From contig NZ_CAJYES010000208.1 in NCBI RefSeq assembly GCF_913773995.1, positions 1 through 32,051 of the forward strand: 32,051 bases of DNA, in the 5' to 3' direction. Shown one piece after another: positions 10,904 to 18,204 of this stretch. The stretch is from an uncultured Pseudacidovorax sp. (GTDB taxonomy: Bacteria > Pseudomonadota > Gammaproteobacteria > Burkholderiales > Burkholderiaceae_C). The notes under the pieces were generated by a model, which was given only the letters and a program-made list of their open reading frames with translations, was not told where the DNA came from and searched no databases. A program made the translations under genes and the position numbers. The first letter of the stretch is position 1. Each line of letters opens with the position of its first letter.

Positions 10904-11788
10904 TCAGAGCTCCGTCCTCAGCGTCCAGAGTTCAGGGAACAGCACCACGTCCAGCATCTTGCGCAGGTAGCTCACCCCACCGGTGCCGCCAGTGCCGCGC
11001 TTGAAGCCGATCACGCGTTCCACCGTCGTCACATGGCGGAAGCGCCATAGGCGGAAGGCGTCCTCGATGTCGGTGAGCTTCTCGCCGAGCTGGTAGAGGT
11101 CCCAGTGGGCCTTCGGGTCGCGGTAGACCGTGAGCCAGGCCTCCTGGACGGCCTCGCTCGCGGTGTAGGGCTGCGTCCAGTCCCGCTCGAGCTTGTCGGA
11201 CGGAATGGCGAGGCCCTCGCGGGCCATGAGTCGCAGCGTCTCGTCGTACAGCGAAGGCCGGCGCCATGCGGCGTCCACCATCGCCAGCAGGTGCGGGCGA
11301 TGGGCATGCGGCTTGAGCATGGCGGCGTTCTTGTTGCCCAGCGCAAACTCGATGCAGCGGTACTGGGCGCTCTGGAAGCCGCTGGAGTTGGCCAGGTAGG
11401 GCCGCATGGCGGTGTACTCGGGCGGCGTCATGGTCGAGAGCACGGTCCAGGCGCCCACCAGCTGCTCCATGATGCGCGTGACCCGCGCCAGCATCTTGAA
11501 GGCCTCGGGCTTGGTGTTCTCGCCCGGGTTGGCGATGGCGGCGGTGGCGGCGGTCAACTCATGCAGCATCAGCTTCATCCACAGCTCGCTGGTCTGGTGC
11601 TGCACGATGAACAGCATCTCGTCGTGCGCGGGCGACAGCGGATGCTGGGCGCCCAGGATCTCGTCCAGATGCAGGTAGTCGCCATAGCTCATCGACTGGC
11701 TGAAGTCGAGCTGGGCCTTCTCTTCGTGGACGATCTGTTCGGGCAGCGCTCCGCCCTCCGCCTGGCCGGCGGATGTCGAGGAATTCAT
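10904..11788 (-). CDS. kynA: Tryptophan 2,3-dioxygenase
   Basis: A 294-residue heme dioxygenase that opens the indole ring of tryptophan to N-formylkynurenine, the first step of kynurenine-type catabolism; the family is a cytosolic homotetramer. Family signatures are [13 protein letters not shown], the substrate helix [23 protein letters not shown], and the heme-ligand region [19 protein letters not shown] followed by [13 protein letters not shown]. Length matches bacterial enzymes. AGGAG lies 7 bases upstream of the ATG. It begins 24 bases after the aminotransferase gene on the same strand, so the two are almost certainly one transcript. Confidence 0.97.
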   Translation of the reverse strand: MNSSTSAGQAEGGALPEQIVHEEKAQLDFSQSMSYGDYLHLDEILGAQHPLSPAHDEMLFIVQHQTSELWMKLMLHELTAATAAIANPGENTKPEAFKMLARVTRIMEQLVGAWTVLSTMTPPEYTAMRPYLANSSGFQSAQYRCIEFALGNKNAAMLKPHAHRPHLLAMVDAAWRRPSLYDETLRLMAREGLAIPSDKLERDWTQPYTASEAVQEAWLTVYRDPKAHWDLYQLGEKLTDIEDAFRLWRFRHVTTVERVIGFKRGTGGTGGVSYLRKMLDVVLFPELWTLRTEL

Positions 11789-11812
11789 CGCAAGGCTCCT
11801 GGGAGGGTGGGT

Positions 11813-13006
11813 TCAGTCCAGCACGGCGGCCATGGCCTGGGCGACGTAGGCCACGTTTTGGGTCGACAGGCCGGCGATGCACATGCGGCCCGAGCGCACC
11901 AGGTACACCGCATGCTCCTCGCGCAGGCGGTCCACCTGCTCGGGCGTGAGGCCCGTGTAGCTGAACATGCCGCGCTGGGTCAGGAAGTAGCCGAAGTCCC
12001 GGCCGGGCAGGCGGTCCGCCAGCGTGGCGTGAAGGGCTTCGCGCATGGCCTTGATTCGGCCGCGCATCTCGGCGAGCTCGGCGTCCCACTGCGCATACAG
12101 CTCCGGCGTGCTCAGCACGCGCGTGACGATGCGCGCGCCGTGCGTCGGCGGGCTCGAATAGTTGGCGCGCACCGAGCTCTTGAGCTGGCCCAGCACGCGG
12201 CCGGCTTCCTCGGCCGAGCCGCACACCACCGACAGGCCGCCGCAACGCTCGCCGTACAGCGAGAAGCTCTTGGAGAAGGAATTGGCCAGAAAGAAGCGCA
12301 CGCCCGCATCGGCCAGCGCGCGCGGTGCGAAGGCGTCCTCCACCAGGCCATCGCCGAAGCCCTGGTAGGCCATGTCCACATAAGGAATCAGGCCACGCTC
12401 CGCGATCACGGGGATGAGCTGCTTCCACTGGTCCTGCGACAGATCGACGCCCGTAGGGTTGTGGCAGCTGGCGTGCATCAACACGATGCTGCGGGCCGGC
12501 AGCGTCTTGAAGGCGGCCAGCATGTCCTCGAAGCGCAGGCCGCCGGTGGCCGGGTCGTAGTAGGGATACAGGTTCACCTGGAAGCCAGCGCCCTCGAACA
12601 TGGCGCGGTGGTTCTCCCAGGTCGGGTCGCTCACCCAGACCTGCGAATCGCTGAAGTAGCGCTTGAGGAAGTCGCCACCCACCTTCAGGCCGCCGGAGCC
12701 GCCGATGGTCTGGATGGTGGCGACGCGGCCGCTGGTCACGGCCTCGTGCGTGGGGCCGAAGGCGAGCTTCTGCACGGCGGCGCGGTAGTCGGCCATGCCT
12801 TCCATGGGCAGGTAGGAGCGCGGGCCGATCTCCTGCAGCAGCGCCGTCTCGGCGGCGCGCACGGCCTTCATCACCGGCAGGCGGCCGTCGTCGTCGAAAT
12901 AGATGCCGATGCTCAGCGACACCTTGTTGGGCCGCGTGTCGCGCTGGAAGTCCTCCATCAGCGAAAGGATCGGGTCACCGGGATAGGCGGGAATGTGTTC
13001 GAACAT
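11813..13006 (-). CDS. Aromatic amino acid aminotransferase (PLP, class I)
   Basis: A 397-residue cytosolic PLP enzyme of the aspartate/aromatic aminotransferase (TyrB/AspC) family. Features are the N-terminal PGDPILSLMEDFQRD, SYLPMEGMADYR, the CHNPTGVDLS segment, YVDMAYQGFGDG with the PLP-pyridine Asp, and the Schiff-base Lys246 in SFSKSFSLYGERCGG; the C-terminal Arg side is in GRMCIAGL. It probably transaminates tyrosine, phenylalanine, tryptophan or aspartate with 2-oxoglutarate. Because kynA follows 24 bases later, kynurenine or tryptophan is a plausible substrate here (inference). The ATG at 13006 matches the family N-terminus. A motif shared with kynB lies about 150 bases upstream. Confidence 0.93.
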   Translation of the reverse strand: MFEHIPAYPGDPILSLMEDFQRDTRPNKVSLSIGIYFDDDGRLPVMKAVRAAETALLQEIGPRSYLPMEGMADYRAAVQKLAFGPTHEAVTSGRVATIQTIGGSGGLKVGGDFLKRYFSDSQVWVSDPTWENHRAMFEGAGFQVNLYPYYDPATGGLRFEDMLAAFKTLPARSIVLMHASCHNPTGVDLSQDQWKQLIPVIAERGLIPYVDMAYQGFGDGLVEDAFAPRALADAGVRFFLANSFSKSFSLYGERCGGLSVVCGSAEEAGRVLGQLKSSVRANYSSPPTHGARIVTRVLSTPELYAQWDAELAEMRGRIKAMREALHATLADRLPGRDFGYFLTQRGMFSYTGLTPEQVDRLREEHAVYLVRSGRMCIAGLSTQNVAYVAQAMAAVLD

Positions 13007-13152
13007 GTGTGGCTTTCGGTGGTGCGGTCCGTGGGCGGATGGCGGAACGGACGATGCAAGCTGCGGGCCGGGCGGGCTGCCGCGCTCGGGGACGAGCGGC
13101 GTAGGACAGGGCGCTGCGGAGCGAAGCGGGGAAGTTATCACCGTCAAAAAAT

Positions 13153-13176
13153 GCGTTGTGTCGCTTATTTCCAACG
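13153..13176. promoter_or_regulatory. 24-bp motif, copy 1, between aminotransferase-kynA and ridA
   Basis: Identical at 21 of 24 positions to the segment at 14320-14343 upstream of kynB. It starts GCGTTGTGTCG and ends CCAACG, with a dyad of about 6 bp (GCGTTG against CCAACG, near-perfect) around 12 bases. It lies 147 bases upstream of the aminotransferase start and 49 bases upstream of the divergent ridA start. It is a candidate binding site for a shared regulator of tryptophan catabolism. Confidence 0.5.
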
Positions 13177-13181
13177 GCGAC

Positions 13182-13204
13182 CATAAAATAAACGTCGTTT
13201 TATG
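13182..13204. promoter_or_regulatory. AT-rich inverted repeat, candidate operator
   Basis: The arms CATAAAA and TTTTATG are perfect complements around 9 bases. A nested 11-bp palindrome AAACG-T-CGTTT occupies 13190-13200. It sits in the AT-rich divergent promoter region, 21 bases upstream of the ridA start. Confidence 0.4.
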
Positions 13205-13225
13205 TATGGAACATCTGGGGTTGTG

Positions 13226-13606
13226 ATGAAGCAAGTGATCGATGTGGGCCTGCCGGCGCTCAAGCAACCTTTTTCCTGGGCCGTGAAGGCCACGGGCGCG
13301 ATGCTGTTCACCGCGCATGGGCCCGTCCGCACCGACGGGACCATCGACACCGGGACCATCGAGGCGCAAACGCGCCTGACCTTCGAGAACCTCCGGCGCG
13401 CCGTACAGGCGGCCGGCGGATCGATGGCCGATGTGACGCAGGTGCTGATCTACATGACCGACGTGACCGACATGCCGGCCATCGACGCGGTGTACCGGGA
13501 GTTCTTCGAGGCGCCGTATCCCAACCGTTCCAGCGCCGCGGTCGCGGCACTGGTGGTGCCGGGCATGAAGATCGAGATCGTGGCCTACGCCATGGTGCCG
13601 GCCTGA
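13226..13606 (+). CDS. RidA/YjgF family protein (putative enamine/imine deaminase)
   Basis: A 126-residue trimeric-type RidA-fold protein. Visible are the GPVRTDGTIDTGTIEAQTRLTFENLRRAVQAAGGSMADV segment, VLIYMTDVTDMPAIDAVYREFF, and the C-terminal RSSAAVAALVVPGMKIEIVAYA with the conserved Arg that in active members binds the carboxylate of 2-aminoacrylate-type intermediates. Members either detoxify reactive enamines from PLP enzymes or act as catabolic deaminases, for example on 2-aminomuconate. It is divergent from a PLP aminotransferase and sits between it and kynB, which would suit either role (inference). Start ATG 13226 is preceded by CTGGGG at 5-base spacing. Confidence 0.9.
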   Translation: MKQVIDVGLPALKQPFSWAVKATGAMLFTAHGPVRTDGTIDTGTIEAQTRLTFENLRRAVQAAGGSMADVTQVLIYMTDVTDMPAIDAVYREFFEAPYPNRSSAAVAALVVPGMKIEIVAYAMVPA

Positions 13607-13646
13607 GCCGCCGCCGGGTCCCGCGCTGTCGCGTGTTCGCAGGTCC

Positions 13647-14291
13647 TCAGGCCAGCGCACGCAGCACAGCGCGCACGGGCGAGGCATCCGCCTGCACCAG
13701 CTTGAGCGGTAGTGCGATCAGCTCGTAGTCGCCCTCGGGCACGGTGTCGAGCACCAGGTTCTCCAGCACGCGCATGTCGTGGCGGCGGATGGTCTGGTGG
13801 CTGGGCAGGGCCTTGCTGTCGGCGGGGTCGATGCTGGCCGTGTCGATGCCGATCAGGCGCACGCCGAGCGCGGCCAGGCGTTCGACCGTCTCGGGCGCGT
13901 AGGCGGGAAGGGCCGGGTCCCATCGATCCACGGGCGCGTGGTCATAGGTGCGCACCAGTACCCGCGGGGGCAACCGGTCATCAATGGCATGAGCGATGTG
14001 CCGCCATTCGATGAGCGGCGCCGCGCCGATGGCATGGATCACCCGGCATGGGCCGAGGAAGGCGTCCAGGTCCACGAGGCCGATGGTCGTGCCATCGGCC
14101 TCGTAGTGGAGAGGGGCGTCGGCATGCGCGCCCACATGGGGCGACATCGTGATCTGGCTGACGTTGACGGGGCAGCCGGGCCCCAGCGTCGCGGCCCATT
14201 GCTGGGCGTAGGGCGTGTCACCAGGAAAGACGGGGGCGCCGACGTAGACGGGCGGCGAAATGTCCCAGAGGCGGGCAGAGGTGGCAGACAT
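13647..14291 (-). CDS. kynB: Kynurenine formamidase (arylformamidase)
   Basis: A 214-residue metal-dependent cyclase/hydrolase that converts N-formylkynurenine to kynurenine and formate, the step after KynA. The N-terminus [21 protein letters not shown] is characteristic. The metal-binding motif [14 protein letters not shown] (HxxxHxD) is intact, and the GIDTASIDP and [21 protein letters not shown] segments follow. Start ATG 14291 matches the family; an in-frame ATG at 14303 would add MVRP. It is separated from kynA by ridA (opposite strand) and the aminotransferase, so it is a separate transcript, with its own copy of the shared motif at 14320-14343. No kynU is adjacent. Confidence 0.94.
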   Translation of the reverse strand: MSATSARLWDISPPVYVGAPVFPGDTPYAQQWAATLGPGCPVNVSQITMSPHVGAHADAPLHYEADGTTIGLVDLDAFLGPCRVIHAIGAAPLIEWRHIAHAIDDRLPPRVLVRTYDHAPVDRWDPALPAYAPETVERLAALGVRLIGIDTASIDPADSKALPSHQTIRRHDMRVLENLVLDTVPEGDYELIALPLKLVQADASPVRAVLRALA

Positions 14292-14319
14292 AGGTCGGAC
14301 CATAGCGCTGCCGCGGCGG

Positions 14320-14343
14320 GCGTGGTGTCGGTTATTCCCAACG
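14320..14343. promoter_or_regulatory. 24-bp motif, copy 2, upstream of kynB
   Basis: It differs from 13153-13176 at only three positions (5, 12 and 18). It lies 28 bases upstream of the kynB start, in the promoter zone, with arms GCGTGG and CCAACG. The conservation does not extend outside the 24 bases, which argues for a binding site rather than recent duplication. Confidence 0.5.
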
Positions 14344-14392
14344 CGGACGAAGACGCGACCGGTGCGCGTTGCCCCGGCGTCAGGGACTCGCC

Positions 14393-14701
14393 TCAGCCCT
14401 CGAGTGCCGGCAGGCCATGCCGCGCGCGCGCCTTCTCGCAGCCGTAGCTCCCGGGCTCCAGTTCGCGGCAGGGATTCGGTCGCCATTCGTAGATGCCGCA
14501 GCCCACCGATTGCCCCACCTTGCCGGTGAGTGCCGCGCAGCGGATGGGGACATGGTCCGTGCCTCGCATGCGGCAGGTGGCGCCGTTGACCTCGACCGTC
14601 AGCCCCGCGGGTACCGTGCCGCCCATGTCGTCCAGCTCGTAGATGCTGAAGTCGACCCGGTAGCTGGCGCAGCAGGCGCCGCAGCTCTGGCAGGGACTCA
14701 T
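14393..14701 (-). CDS. YkgJ-family cysteine cluster protein
   Basis: A 102-residue protein of the zinc/iron-chelating UPF0153 (YkgJ) type. Cysteines occur as CQSCGACC at residues 4-11, then single Cys in NGATCRMRG and [24 protein letters not shown], and YGCEKA, a pattern that suggests one or two metal or Fe-S sites. Function in the family is not established. The ATG at 14701 is 26 bases beyond the argF stop on the same strand, so it is probably the third gene of an argD-argF transcript. No clear Shine-Dalgarno precedes it; the start is chosen because the first Cys motif begins at residue 4. Confidence 0.87.
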   Translation of the reverse strand: MSPCQSCGACCASYRVDFSIYELDDMGGTVPAGLTVEVNGATCRMRGTDHVPIRCAALTGKVGQSVGCGIYEWRPNPCRELEPGSYGCEKARARHGLPALEG

Positions 14702-14727
14702 GGTGGAAGGCGAGTTCGGGCAGCGCC

Positions 14728-15684
14728 TCAGCCGATGCGGCCGAGCAGCAGGTACTCCATCAGTGCCTTCTGCACATGCATGCGGTTCTCGGCCTCGTCC
14801 CAGACGACCGACTGCGGGCCGTCGATGACCTCGCCCGTGACCTCTTCGCCGCGGTGGGCAGGCAGGCAGTGCATGAAGAGGGCGTCGGGCTGGGCGACGG
14901 CCATCATGGCCTCGTCCACGCACCAGTCGGCAAAGGCTTGGCGGCGCTGCTCGTTCTCCGCTTCGTAGCCCATGCTGGTCCACACGTCGGTGGTCACCAG
15001 ATGGGCGTCGCGGCAGGCGTCCATCGGGTCCTTGAAGACCTTGTAGCTGTCGCTGGAGCGAATGCCGGCAACCGCCTGGTCCACCTCGTAGCCGCTGGGC
15101 GTGCTCACGTGCACCGCAAAGCCCAGGATCTCGGCGGCCTGCAGCCAGGTGTTGGCCATGTTGTTGCCGTCTCCCACCCAGGCCACGGTCTTGCCGCGCA
15201 GCGCCTCGGGGTCGGGCGTGCCGTCGGCATCGAAGCCGCGGTGCTCCAGATAGGTGAACAGGTCGGCCAGGATCTGGCAGGGATGGAATTCGTTGGTCAG
15301 GCCGTTGATGACCGGCACCCGCGAGTTGGCGGCGAAGCGCTCGATCTTCTCCTGCTCATAAGTCCGGATCATCACCAGGTCGGTCATGCGGCTGATGACC
15401 TTGGCGCTGTCCTCGATGGGCTCGGCCCGGCCCAGCTGGCTGTCGCCGGTGGTCAGGTGCACCACGCTGCCGCCGAGCTGGTACATGCCGGCCTCGAAGC
15501 TTACGCGGGTGCGGGTGCTGGCCTTCTCGAAGATCATGGCCAGGGTGCGATCCGCCAGCGTGTGGTGCTTCTCGTAGGTCTTGAACTTCTTCTTGATGAG
15601 CGCCGCGCGTCGGAACAGGTACGCGTACTCGTCGGCCGTGAAGTCGCTGAACTGGAGGTAGTGGCGGATCGCAGGAAGGCTCAT
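14728..15684 (-). CDS. argF: Ornithine carbamoyltransferase
   Basis: A 318-residue cytosolic enzyme that makes citrulline from ornithine and carbamoyl phosphate. The carbamoyl-phosphate loop is STRTR at 56-60. HPCQ is at 134-137, with [14 protein letters not shown] in the ornithine domain, and [11 protein letters not shown] carries the catalytic Cys near residue 275. Length is typical of the betaproteobacterial anabolic type (about 310). It starts 4 bases after the argD stop, so translation is probably coupled. The order argD-argF unites two arginine biosynthesis steps on either side of ornithine. Confidence 0.97.
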   Translation of the reverse strand: MSLPAIRHYLQFSDFTADEYAYLFRRAALIKKKFKTYEKHHTLADRTLAMIFEKASTRTRVSFEAGMYQLGGSVVHLTTGDSQLGRAEPIEDSAKVISRMTDLVMIRTYEQEKIERFAANSRVPVINGLTNEFHPCQILADLFTYLEHRGFDADGTPDPEALRGKTVAWVGDGNNMANTWLQAAEILGFAVHVSTPSGYEVDQAVAGIRSSDSYKVFKDPMDACRDAHLVTTDVWTSMGYEAENEQRRQAFADWCVDEAMMAVAQPDALFMHCLPAHRGEEVTGEVIDGPQSVVWDEAENRMHVQKALMEYLLLGRIG

Positions 15685-15688
15685 GGGC

Positions 15689-16894
15689 TTATTGTGCCGG
15701 CTCGGCCAGGAAGGCCTTCACGAGGGGAGCGAGGAGGGCGACGATCTCGTCCGCCTCGGCCACGGTGAGCACCAGCGGCGGCACGAGGCGGATCACGCGG
15801 TCGGCCGTCACCGAGAAGAGCAGGCCGGCTTCGCAGCCGCGCTCCAGCAGCGCGCCGGCGGGGCGGTCGAGTTCGATGCCCAGCATCAGGCCCTGGCCGC
15901 GCACTTCCTTCACGCCCGCCACGCCTTCGAAGGCCGCCTGCAGCGCGCTCTTGAGGTGGGCGCCGACGTCGGCCGCGTTCTGCAGCAGGCCGTCCCTTTC
16001 CATGATGCGCAGCGTCTCGATGCCGGCGCGCATGGCCAGCGGGTTGCCGCCGAAGGTCGTGCCATGGTTGCCCGGCTGAAAGATGTTGGCGGCCCTGGGG
16101 CCGGCCACCACCGCGCCCACCGGCACGCCCGAGCCCAGGCCCTTGGCCAGCGACATCACGTCCGGCACGATGCCGGCCCACTGATGCGCAAACCACTTGC
16201 CGGTGCGGCCGATGCCGGTCTGGATCTCGTCGATCATCATCAGCCAGTCGTTGGCATCGCACAGGGCCCGCACCTGCTGCAGGTAGTCCCAGCGCATCGG
16301 GTTGATGCCGCCTTCGCCCTGGATGGTCTCGAACATCACGGCGACCACGTTGGGGTTGCCCTCGGTCGCCTGCTTCAGCGCCTCGATGTCGTTGAGGGGC
16401 ACGCGGATGAAGCCTTCGACCAGCGGGCCGAAGCCCTTCTGGATCTTCGGATTGCCGGTGGCCGACAGCGTGGCCAGGCTGCGGCCGTGGAAGGCATGCT
16501 CGTACACCACGATCTCCGGCCGTTCGATGCCCTTGTCGTGGCCGAATTTGCGCGCCAGCTTGATGGCGGCCTCGTTGGCCTCCAGGCCGGTGCAGCAGAA
16601 GAAGGCATTGGTCATGCCCGACAGTGCCGTGAGGCGTTCGGCCAGCACTTCCTGACCGGGCACGTAGTAGTAGTTGGATGCGTGAATCAGCTGCGTGAGC
16701 TGTTCCTGCAGCGCAGGCACGAGCTCGGGGTGGTTGTGGCCCAGGGTGTTGACGGCGATGCCGCCCAGACCGTCCAGGTAGGCCTTGCCGTTCGCATCCC
16801 ACACGCGGCAGCCCTGGCCGCGCACCAGGGCGATGGGCAGCCGGCCATAGGTGTTCATGACGTGGGGCGAGGTGGGGGCGGCAGTGGCGCTCAT
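15689..16894 (-). CDS. argD: Acetylornithine aminotransferase
   Basis: A 401-residue class III PLP aminotransferase acting on N-acetylornithine (and possibly succinyldiaminopimelate). Features are VWDANGKAYLDGLGGIAVNTLGH, EHAFHGRS near 135, the ETIQGEGGI motif near 190, MIDEIQTGIGRTGKW near 222, Schiff-base Lys251 in SLAKGLGSGVPVGAV, and HGTTFGGNPLA. The PLP-phosphate loop reads CTGLEANEA where N-S-G-x is common in the family, a conservative variant. CAGGAG precedes the ATG by about 6 bases, which decides the start. Context with argF favours the arginine role over GABA or ornithine catabolism. Confidence 0.94.
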   Translation of the reverse strand: MSATAAPTSPHVMNTYGRLPIALVRGQGCRVWDANGKAYLDGLGGIAVNTLGHNHPELVPALQEQLTQLIHASNYYYVPGQEVLAERLTALSGMTNAFFCCTGLEANEAAIKLARKFGHDKGIERPEIVVYEHAFHGRSLATLSATGNPKIQKGFGPLVEGFIRVPLNDIEALKQATEGNPNVVAVMFETIQGEGGINPMRWDYLQQVRALCDANDWLMMIDEIQTGIGRTGKWFAHQWAGIVPDVMSLAKGLGSGVPVGAVVAGPRAANIFQPGNHGTTFGGNPLAMRAGIETLRIMERDGLLQNAADVGAHLKSALQAAFEGVAGVKEVRGQGLMLGIELDRPAGALLERGCEAGLLFSVTADRVIRLVPPLVLTVAEADEIVALLAPLVKAFLAEPAQ

Positions 16895-16916
16895 GGGTTC
16901 TCCTGAAAGTGAAGAA

Positions 16917-16940
16917 ATTCTAGGTGGGGGGCGTGACGCC
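16917..16940 (-). promoter_or_regulatory. Candidate argD promoter with adjacent palindrome
   Basis: TAGAAT on the minus strand (16917-16922) is a plausible -10 box, 22 bases upstream of argD. Immediately upstream lies a perfect 11-bp palindrome GGCGT-G-ACGCC (16930-16940) within the expected -35/-10 spacer. It does not resemble an ArgR box. No clear -35 was found. Confidence 0.3.
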
Positions 16941-17026
16941 TTCGTTGAGGATTGCGCATCACTGCCATGCGCCCCAGTGGCATCCGGATGCATGTCCTTT
17001 CGGGGTCGCGCGCGGGACACGCTGGG

Positions 17027-17032
17027 TAGAAT
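17027..17032 (+). promoter_or_regulatory. Candidate -10 box of the DUF3579 gene
   Basis: TAGAAT lies 41 bases upstream of the DUF3579 start, in the divergent region with argD. A matching -35 was not seen, so support is weak. Confidence 0.3.
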
Positions 17033-17073
17033 CCCTTGTGCGGCGCAACACGCCTGCGCCGAACACGAGAACA

Positions 17074-17397
17074 ATGGTTTCCCCCTCTGCCAAAGAAGTC
17101 TTCATCCAGGGCGTCACGAGCCAGGGTCGCACCTTTCGGCCCAGCGACTGGGCCGAGCGATTGGCCGGCGTGATGAGCCAGTTCCGCCCCGGCGGCGCCC
17201 GCCTCGGGGGGCATCTCAGCTATTCGCCCTGGTGCGTGCCGACGGTGATCAACGGCGTGAAGTGCGTGGTGGTCCACCGTGACCTGCAGGAGTCCGAACC
17301 GATGGCCTGGGATTTCGTCATGAACTTCGCCAAGGACAACGACCTCCAGGTGGCCGAGGCCTGCCTGGTGCCGGACGCGAAGCCCGCCAAGGGCTGA
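17074..17397 (+). CDS. DUF3579 protein
   Basis: A 107-residue cytoplasmic protein of a betaproteobacteria-centred family of unknown function. Recognisable segments are FIQGVTSQGRTFRPSDWAERLAGVMSQF, the highly conserved LSYSPWCVPTVINGVKCVVVHRDL, and EPMAWDFVMNFAKDNDLQVAEACLVPD. It has no signal peptide or membrane helix. It is divergent from argD and convergent with rpsT, sharing a bidirectional terminator. The family assignment is by pattern and fairly secure; no function is implied. Confidence 0.88.
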   Translation: MVSPSAKEVFIQGVTSQGRTFRPSDWAERLAGVMSQFRPGGARLGGHLSYSPWCVPTVINGVKCVVVHRDLQESEPMAWDFVMNFAKDNDLQVAEACLVPDAKPAKG

Positions 17398-17441
17398 TTG
17401 CCTCGCCCCTTTGCCGTTCGGAGCCCGCCGGATCCAGAAAC

Positions 17442-17474
17442 GAAAAAACCGCCCGAAGGCGGTTTCTCTTTTTT
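17442..17474. terminator. Bidirectional terminator between DUF3579 and rpsT
   Basis: An 8-bp stem (arm AAACCGCC) with loop CGAA is flanked by an A-run on the left and CTCTTTTTT on the right. It therefore reads as a rho-independent terminator for the plus-strand gene and, in reverse, for rpsT. Confidence 0.85.
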
Positions 17475-17538
17475 CGCTGCAGCGCACCCGATCAAACGGC
17501 GGACCGCCTGTGGGCAGTCCGGGCTGACCTGAATTCCG

Positions 17539-17853
17539 TCAGGCGGCGGCCGCCGGAGCGGCAGTGGCCAGGGCCTTGACCTTGGCGGCCAGGCGGCTCT
17601 TGTCGCGCGCGGCCTTGTTCTTGTGGAAGATGCCCTTGTCGGCAATGGTGTCGACGACGCTCTGGGCCTTGGCGAACAGCTCGGTGGCCTTGGCCTGGTC
17701 GCCGGCGGCAACGGCCTTGGCGACGTTCTTCAGGGCCGTGCGGTACTTGGAGCGCAGCGAGCTGTTGGCGGCATTGAGCTTGGTGTCCTGGCGGACGCGC
17801 TTGCGGCCCGACGCGAGGCGCGGGTTCTTCTTTTTGGGCTTGGCGGATGCCAT
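17539..17853 (-). CDS. rpsT: 30S ribosomal protein S20
   Basis: A 104-residue, Lys/Arg/Ala-rich helical protein that binds 16S rRNA in the 30S subunit. Diagnostic segments are [19 protein letters not shown] (the form MA-x-x-K), [44 protein letters not shown]. It is somewhat longer than the E. coli protein (87) because of an alanine-rich C-terminal tail (ATAAPAAAA). AAGGAA lies 7 bases upstream of the ATG. It is divergent from murJ, a common betaproteobacterial neighbourhood, and is preceded by a good extended -10 promoter. Confidence 0.98.
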   Translation of the reverse strand: MASAKPKKKNPRLASGRKRVRQDTKLNAANSSLRSKYRTALKNVAKAVAAGDQAKATELFAKAQSVVDTIADKGIFHKNKAARDKSRLAAKVKALATAAPAAAA

Positions 17854-17897
17854 ATTTGTGTTCCTTGAGTGTCTGGGGATGATGCGGCGAACCTAAA

Positions 17898-17906
17898 AGT
17901 ATACCA
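17898..17906 (-). promoter_or_regulatory. Extended -10 promoter of rpsT
   Basis: On the minus strand the sequence reads TGGTATACT, matching TGnTATAAT at 8 of 9 defined positions or better. A start about 7 bases downstream would leave a leader of roughly 38 bases containing AAGGAA. Confidence 0.6.
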
Positions 17907-17931
17907 CCCCGTTTCTTGCTCACTTCGTGTA

Positions 17932-18004
17932 GCCGAATCCCCCTCAAGGGGCGCACCCGGCGGCCCGGCAAAGCCGGTTCCGCGGGTGCACTGGGGGTTC
18001 CGGC
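17932..18004. repeat. Three-tier intergenic palindrome (REP-like)
   Basis: Nested dyads share nearly the same centre: outer GCCGAATCCCCC (17932-17943) with 17993-18004 (10 of 12 paired), middle GCACCCG with CGGGTGC (17953-17959/17983-17989, perfect), and inner CCGGC-AAA-GCCGG (17965-17977, perfect). The flanking text (GCTCACTTCGTGTAGCCG) is of a type I recall as recurring between genes in Comamonadaceae genomes. It lies between rpsT and murJ, upstream of both. Confidence 0.6.
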
Positions 18005-18190
18005 TCACGATGACTGCCGCCGCATCATCGGATGTTGGCCTCGCTGGCCTCCGCTGTCCTTGTACCCGCCCCCCCCCCCCGCGCCGCCGGCGACGTGATC
18101 CGCGCCGATGCTGTGTCGCAGGCCAAACGCGGAGCCACGGGTGACGGAGGAGGCAGGCCCGCACTCTGCCAAGCTCTCAAACGCCCCGCC
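18005..18190. other. Remainder of rpsT-murJ intergenic region with C12 tract
   Basis: The 351 bases between rpsT and murJ hold the rpsT promoter, the palindrome above and this segment. A run of 12 cytosines lies at 18069-18080. I see no convincing gene: short open frames here are proline/arginine-rich without ribosome-binding sites. Confidence 0.6.
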
Positions 18191-18196
18191 TACACT
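18191..18196 (+). promoter_or_regulatory. Candidate -10 box of murJ (possible leaderless transcript)
   Basis: TACACT ends 8 bases before the GTG start codon, so a start at normal distance would fall on or next to the first base of the coding region. No good -35 is visible. Confidence 0.35.
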
Positions 18197-18204
18197 GCGC
18201 CGCC

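Noticed and set aside
11105-13186. A 693-residue plus-strand frame opposite kynA and the aminotransferase
   Set aside because: Both minus-strand genes are unambiguous; the plus frame has repetitive Gly/His/Val composition and no family resemblance.
17869-18144. A 91-residue plus-strand frame between rpsT and murJ
   Set aside because: It crosses the rpsT promoter, the palindrome and the C12 tract, has a Pro/Arg-rich sequence and no ribosome-binding site.
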